DNA of 64,000 nucleotides, taken from assembly GCA_900542835.1 (NCBI GenBank), contig UQPB01000004.1, positions 1 through 64,000 on the forward strand, given 5' to 3'. Below the pieces are notes generated by a model that was given only the letters and a program-made list of their open reading frames with translations, made no database searches and was not told where the DNA came from. This document shows, piece after piece, positions 60,280 through 64,000 of the stretch. The translations under genes and the position numbers were made by a program. The stretch is from an uncultured Pelosinus sp. (lineage in GTDB: Bacteria; Bacillota; Negativicutes; Sporomusales; Acetonemataceae). Each line of letters begins with the position of its first letter. Position 1 is the stretch's first letter.

Positions 60280-62193
60280 GTGAGTAAAAAGCATAAGAAG
60301 CAACTGCTGCGTATTTTGCTTTCCGCAACAATCAATGTAGTTGCCTTTTTTCTGCCCATTGAAGGGCTCCCGCAGCTAATCCTCTATCTGATCAGTTATG
60401 CCATTATCGGCAGTGACGTCCTTTGGAAAGCCATTCGCAATATCCGCAGCGGTCAGGTTTTTGATGAAAATTTTTTAATGGCGGTGGCTACGATCGGGGC
60501 CTTTATCCTGGGCGAATATGAAGAGGGCGTAGCTGTTATGCTGTTTTATCAGGTGGGAGAGCTGTTCCAGTCCTACGCTGTCAACCGGTCGCGGCGTTCC
60601 ATTGCCGAGTTGATGGATATCCGACCCGATTACGCCAATATCTGGATGGATGGACAACTGGTTCAGGTTGATCCGGAACAAGTAAAAATTGATGATATTA
60701 TCATCATCAAGCCGGGGGAACGCATTCCTCTTGATGGAATTGTAACCGATGGCTATTCGGCTATTGATACATCGGCGCTGACCGGGGAATCTGTGCCGCG
60801 TGATGTAGAAACCGGCAATGAGGTCATCAGCGGCTGTATTAATCAAACCGGCCGTTTGACGGTAAGAGTGACAAAAGAGTTCGGCGAGTCCACCGTGGCA
60901 AAAATCCTGGACCTGGTGGAAAACTCCAGTAGTAAAAAGGCTAAGGCGGAGAATTTTATTACGAAATTTGCCCGCTATTACACGCCTGCCGTGGTCATTT
61001 CCGCGGTTTTGCTGGCCATCATCCCACCCGTGGTTACCGGGCAGGATTTCAGCATATGGCTTTTCCGGGCCTTAACCTTTTTGGTTATCTCCTGCCCCTG
61101 CGCCCTGGTGATTTCGGTTCCACTGAGTTTCTTCGGCGGTATCGGCGGCGCATCAAAATGCGGTGTTCTGGTAAAGGGCAGCAATTATCTGGAGGCCCTG
61201 GCCGATGCGGAAGTGGTTGTGTTTGATAAAACTGGCACGCTTACCAAAGGCGCCTTTGCGGTCAGCGAAGTACACGCCGAGACTCTCGATTCAAATAAGC
61301 TGTTGGAACTGGCCGCTTATGCGGAAGACTCCTCCAGCCATCCCATTTCGGTCTCGATAAAAAAAGCCTACGGTAAGGCGATTGATTCCGGCCGTATTGA
61401 CACGGTGGAGGAAATTCCCGGCCATGGTATAAAGGCGCGTATTGACGGCATGACCGTTTTGGCTGGCAACAACAGGCTGATGCAGGCGGAGCAAATTGCT
61501 TATGCTGACGGCTCTCCGGCGGGAACGGTTGTTCACCTGGCTGTCGACGGTGTCTATGCAGGCTATATTTTAATCGAAGATGAGATTAAAGCTGATGCCC
61601 GCAAGGCGATTGGCGATTTAAAGGCAGCCGGAATCCGGCAAACTATTATGTTGACAGGTGATGTCGACGCGGTGGGGCGTAAGGTTGCCGCTGAACTAGG
61701 CTTGGATAAAGCGTATACGGAACTGCTGCCTGGCGATAAAGTCGAGCGTGTAGAAGAGTTGATGCGGCAGAAAAGCGCTCGCGGACAGCTGGTTTTTGTC
61801 GGCGACGGTATTAATGACGCGCCGGTACTGGCCCGTGCCGATATTGGCATTGCCATGGGAGGGTTAGGTTCTGATGCGGCAATTGAAGCGGCGGATGTCG
61901 TCATCATGACCGATGAGCCTTCGCAAATTGCCACTGTGATTAAGATTTCCAAGAAGACGTTAGCGATTGTCCGTCAGAATATCTGGCTGGCATTAGGCGT
62001 TAAATTTGTTGTGCTGGGGCTTGGCGCTGTCGGTTATGCCTCCATGTGGGCGGCGATATTCTCCGATGTCGGCGTTTCGGTTATTGCCATTCTCAATGCC
62101 ATGCGTGCCATGTATGTGAAAGATCTGCTGCCGTCTGGCCGGGAAGAGATAGAGAAGAGGTATAGCGCTGCTCCTGTTCCATCGCCAGATTAA
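60280..62193 (+). CDS. heavy-metal P1B-type ATPase (Cd/Zn type), no N-terminal HMA
   Basis: The 637-residue pump has eight membrane helices, SCPCAL near 270, DKTGTLT near 315, HP motif SSHPIS and GDGINDAPVL. It lacks any N-terminal CxxC domain, which instead is encoded by the separate gene just upstream. CPC with this layout fits Zn/Cd/Pb export or Co/Ni-related P1B groups. GTG 60280 follows GGGAGGG. It shares only the family with the other ATPase in the window (849 residues, two HMA domains). Confidence 0.92.
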   Translation: MSKKHKKQLLRILLSATINVVAFFLPIEGLPQLILYLISYAIIGSDVLWKAIRNIRSGQVFDENFLMAVATIGAFILGEYEEGVAVMLFYQVGELFQSYAVNRSRRSIAELMDIRPDYANIWMDGQLVQVDPEQVKIDDIIIIKPGERIPLDGIVTDGYSAIDTSALTGESVPRDVETGNEVISGCINQTGRLTVRVTKEFGESTVAKILDLVENSSSKKAKAENFITKFARYYTPAVVISAVLLAIIPPVVTGQDFSIWLFRALTFLVISCPCALVISVPLSFFGGIGGASKCGVLVKGSNYLEALADAEVVVFDKTGTLTKGAFAVSEVHAETLDSNKLLELAAYAEDSSSHPISVSIKKAYGKAIDSGRIDTVEEIPGHGIKARIDGMTVLAGNNRLMQAEQIAYADGSPAGTVVHLAVDGVYAGYILIEDEIKADARKAIGDLKAAGIRQTIMLTGDVDAVGRKVAAELGLDKAYTELLPGDKVERVEELMRQKSARGQLVFVGDGINDAPVLARADIGIAMGGLGSDAAIEAADVVIMTDEPSQIATVIKISKKTLAIVRQNIWLALGVKFVVLGLGAVGYASMWAAIFSDVGVSVIAILNAMRAMYVKDLLPSGREEIEKRYSAAPVPSPD

Positions 62194-62319
62194 ACAATTC
62201 TTATGTACCTGTGCGTGTTTACCAGCTTTACTATAGTAGCCTTAAGGCCATTGACATATAAGCCGCGTTGGGGGCTGTACAGGCTGCTCAGTTGTGAATA
62301 TCACTCAAAAAAACAAAAT

Positions 62320-62349
62320 TTGACAATTTTCATGTGATCGTAGTAATAT
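62320..62349 (+). promoter_or_regulatory. promoter of the cobalamin riboswitch transcript
   Basis: TTGACA (62320-62325), an 18-bp spacer and TAATAT (62344-62349). Confidence 0.7.
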
Positions 62350-62361
62350 GAATGTACAATC

Positions 62362-62526
62362 TATTTCACAGGTGCCTGAGAAGGCTTAATAGGGAAGTCC
62401 GGTGAAAAACCGGCGCGGTCCCGCCACTGTAACGGGAAGTAAAGCCATAATTATGCCACTGAGACCTTGTCTTGGGAAGGTATGGCAGAGCGATGATCCG
62501 GAGCCAGGAGAACTGCCTGTGAATTT
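62362..62526 (+). ncRNA. cobalamin riboswitch (B12 element)
   Basis: Features include the opening GGTGCCTGAGAAGGCTTAAT, AGGGAAGTCCGGTGAAAA, CGGTCCCGCCACTGTAACGG and the B12 box AGCCAGGAGAACTGCCTGTG (62502-62521). CACAGG at 62367-62372 closes with CCTGTG at 62516-62521. It would shut off the following corrinoid/metal uptake genes when cobalamin is ample. Confidence 0.95.
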
Positions 62527-62606
62527 ATCACCACAAACCCACGGAGCATGGGAGGAGGTGTAATTAATACTGTCCACGTTGTGGGCAGATGTGTTAATGG
62601 TCACTT

Positions 62607-62636
62607 GCCTTTCTTGTTGTGAGGAAGGCTTTTTTT
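62607..62636 (+). terminator. riboswitch expression-platform terminator
   Basis: GCCTTTC (62607-62613) pairs with GGAAGGC (62623-62629), followed by T7. A CTGTCCAC/GTGGGCAG hairpin lies just before it and may be the competing antiterminator part. Confidence 0.75.
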
Positions 62637-62690
62637 GCGCGTCAAACCCGGAGAATTTTATAAACAAAGGAAGCGAGGCTAGAGGCTGGA

Positions 62691-63689
62691 ATGAATATCA
62701 AGAAAAAAATAATGACGTTTTTAGTTAGCGGATTGTTGACGCTCTCACTTTTGGCCGTCAGCGCCTGCGGGACGCAAAATACAGCAAAGCAGGATACCGG
62801 CCCTGCCAGCTCTAAAACGGTGCAGTTGCAAGAAACGATCAATGGTACAGCGTATACAATGACGTTTGACAGTGTGCCGCAAAGAGCAGTCAGCTTATCG
62901 CAGTTTTCAACTGAACTGTTGTTAGCGCTTGGATTACAGGAAAAAATGGTTGGAACAGCTTTTTTAGAAGAACCGATTTCGCCTAAGGTTAAAGAGGCTT
63001 ATGCAAAAGTGCCGGTATTGTCGGAGAAATGGCCGGCTCAGGAAGTATTCTTTCAAGCAAAACCTGATTTTGCTATTGGCTGGGAAGTGGCTTTTTCCAA
63101 AAAGGGTGTGGAGGCTGCCAATGTAATTTCCCAGGGGATCAAGGTGTTTATTCCAAAGTCGACTACGGAATCGAATGCGAATATGGATACTTTGTTTGAA
63201 GATATTCGTACACTGGGAGCAATATTTGATGTTCGCGATAGGGCTGAGTCCTATATACAGCAAGAGCAGCAGCGAATTAAGACTGTTCAGGAGAAGCTTG
63301 CTAAGCTGCCGCCGCGCTCTGTATTTATTTTTGATTCAGGAGACCAGGAGCCGTTTACTGTTTACGAGGGATTTACCAGTCATCTGCTCCTCCAGGCGGG
63401 CATGAAAAATGTCATGGCCGGCAAAGGTGTGAAAAAAACCTGGGGAAAAGCTAATTGGGAAGAGGTAATCGCCGCTAATCCCGATTATATTTTGATTGTG
63501 GAGTATGATACTGCCAACCGGGGGCAATCGGACTATGAATCGAAAGTGCAGTATCTGAAAGAAAACCCGCGGCTGCAGACGATTAAAGCGGTTCAGAAAC
63601 AGGCATTCCTCCGTGTTCGTTTGGCAGAAATCGTACCTGGTATTCGCAATGTAGATCTACTGGAGCGTTTGGCCGCTCAACGAGAATAA
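62691..63689 (+). CDS. ABC transporter substrate-binding lipoprotein (FecB/BtuF type)
   Basis: The 332-residue protein has a lipoprotein signal (LSLLAVSACG, the Cys being the lipid site) and a periplasmic-binding domain of the iron-siderophore/cobalamin class (RAVSLSQFSTELLLALGLQEK; PDYILIVEYD). AGAGG lies about eight bases before the ATG. Control by a cobalamin riboswitch suggests binding of cobalamin or another corrinoid; a cobalt chelate is possible. The permease follows 28 bp later. Confidence 0.88.
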   Translation: MNIKKKIMTFLVSGLLTLSLLAVSACGTQNTAKQDTGPASSKTVQLQETINGTAYTMTFDSVPQRAVSLSQFSTELLLALGLQEKMVGTAFLEEPISPKVKEAYAKVPVLSEKWPAQEVFFQAKPDFAIGWEVAFSKKGVEAANVISQGIKVFIPKSTTESNANMDTLFEDIRTLGAIFDVRDRAESYIQQEQQRIKTVQEKLAKLPPRSVFIFDSGDQEPFTVYEGFTSHLLLQAGMKNVMAGKGVKKTWGKANWEEVIAANPDYILIVEYDTANRGQSDYESKVQYLKENPRLQTIKAVQKQAFLRVRLAEIVPGIRNVDLLERLAAQRE

Positions 63690-63717
63690 ACGACTTGATT
63701 GATAAGGGGGAACCTCT

Positions 63718-64000
63718 ATGAGCAAACGACAGGCGCAGCTGGCCGATTTTCTATTGGTGCTGGCTGCGTTGCTGTCGATCACTGTATCTGTTGCCTACGG
63801 CCCTGTCGGCATTCCGGCGGATATAGTGTATGCTATTATTGGGAGTAAACTGAGTGGCCAACTTTCGGCTGCTCCTTCATGGGAACAAGGCAGTGAGGTT
63901 ATCATCTGGCAGTTTCGGCTGCCCCGCGTGTTATTGGCCGGATTGGCTGGAGCCGTATTAAGCCTGATTGGTATTTTACTCCAGACATTAACCCGGAATT
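63718..64000 (+). CDS. FecCD-family ABC permease (truncated by window edge)
   Basis: Only the first 94 residues are in the window: MSKRQAQLADFLLVLAALLS, then the typical QFRLPRVLLAGLAGAVLSLI and ILLQTLTRN. It is the membrane subunit for the preceding binding lipoprotein, in an operon under the cobalamin riboswitch. AAGGGGGAA precedes the ATG. The ATPase gene presumably lies beyond the edge. Confidence 0.88.
   Translation, partial: MSKRQAQLADFLLVLAALLSITVSVAYGPVGIPADIVYAIIGSKLSGQLSAAPSWEQGSEVIIWQFRLPRVLLAGLAGAVLSLIGILLQTLTRN

Noticed and set aside
58382..61184. Mobile metal-resistance island flanked by repeats
   Set aside because: No transposase, integrase, attachment repeats or composition break was seen around either metal module.

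Overview
The window looks like chromosomal DNA of an anaerobic, diderm Firmicute of the Negativicutes/Sporomusaceae type (Sporomusa, Pelosinus and relatives). This is inferred from a mix of traits. Shine-Dalgarno sites are strong and Gram-positive in style, starts are often TTG/GTG and once probably CTG, and there are Firmicute families (KimA-like potassium permease, CD3324-like protein, Hol_Tox-type small toxin, ykkC RNA). Beside these are outer-membrane-type genes (apolipoprotein N-acyltransferase, RND pump with periplasmic adaptor). No rRNA, tRNA, CRISPR array, phage or transposase gene was seen.

Layout. 0-4.3 kb: methyltransferase, UvrD/PcrA-like helicase, flavodoxin-ferredoxin fusion (EFR1). 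4.5-9.8 kb: PrpR-type sigma-54 activator divergent from a CitMHS transporter, D-2-hydroxyacid dehydrogenase and RraA-like aldolase, with a -24/-12 promoter and two candidate activator sites between them. 10-13.7 kb: chemoreceptor, then a MarR regulator and MFS exporter sharing one palindromic operator. 13.8-14.6 kb: ykkC-type (guanidine-I) riboswitch ahead of a NimA-like flavoprotein. 15.2-18.8 kb: EamA transporter and a yjiH-yjiG-iadA isoaspartyl-dipeptide operon. 19.3-23.6 kb: CD3324-like gene, rsgA 3' fragment, lnt, methyltransferase, CPBP protease and a small type I toxin locus with a probable antisense RNA. 23.9-28.8 kb: flavin reductase, AraC regulator, class D beta-lactamase, two hypotheticals, namA. 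28.9-32.1 kb: CadC-like repressor and P1B ATPase.

32.4-38.7 kb: lytic transglycosylase, kimA-like K+ permease and kdpDE without kdpFABC. 38.8-44.2 kb: LysR regulator divergent from a DASS permease and an IlvD/Edd dehydratase, then a BKACE enzyme. Immediately after it lies a decayed second copy of the kimA/kdpD junction. 44.6-46.5 kb: small ORF, macrodomain protein and diaminopropionate ammonia-lyase in one tight operon. 46.6-53.7 kb: GlpA-like flavoprotein, LUD protein, BrnQ, flavodoxin-fold reductase, SDR-like protein, TetR, universal stress protein. 53.8-59.0 kb: RND pump operon with its TetR regulator. 59.2-62.2 kb: second ArsR/HMA/P1B-ATPase metal module. 62.3-64 kb: cobalamin riboswitch, binding lipoprotein and truncated FecCD permease.

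The strongest theme is local regulation readable from the DNA: sigma-54 promoter with paired sites, MarR, two ArsR and one TetR operator sets, two riboswitches and a type I toxin-antitoxin locus. The most unusual items are the relic kimA-kdpD junction, the KdpDE-KimA pairing, the riboswitch-NimA pairing, the toxin locus and the macrodomain-DpaL operon. All functions are inferred from sequence reading alone; no database search was run.
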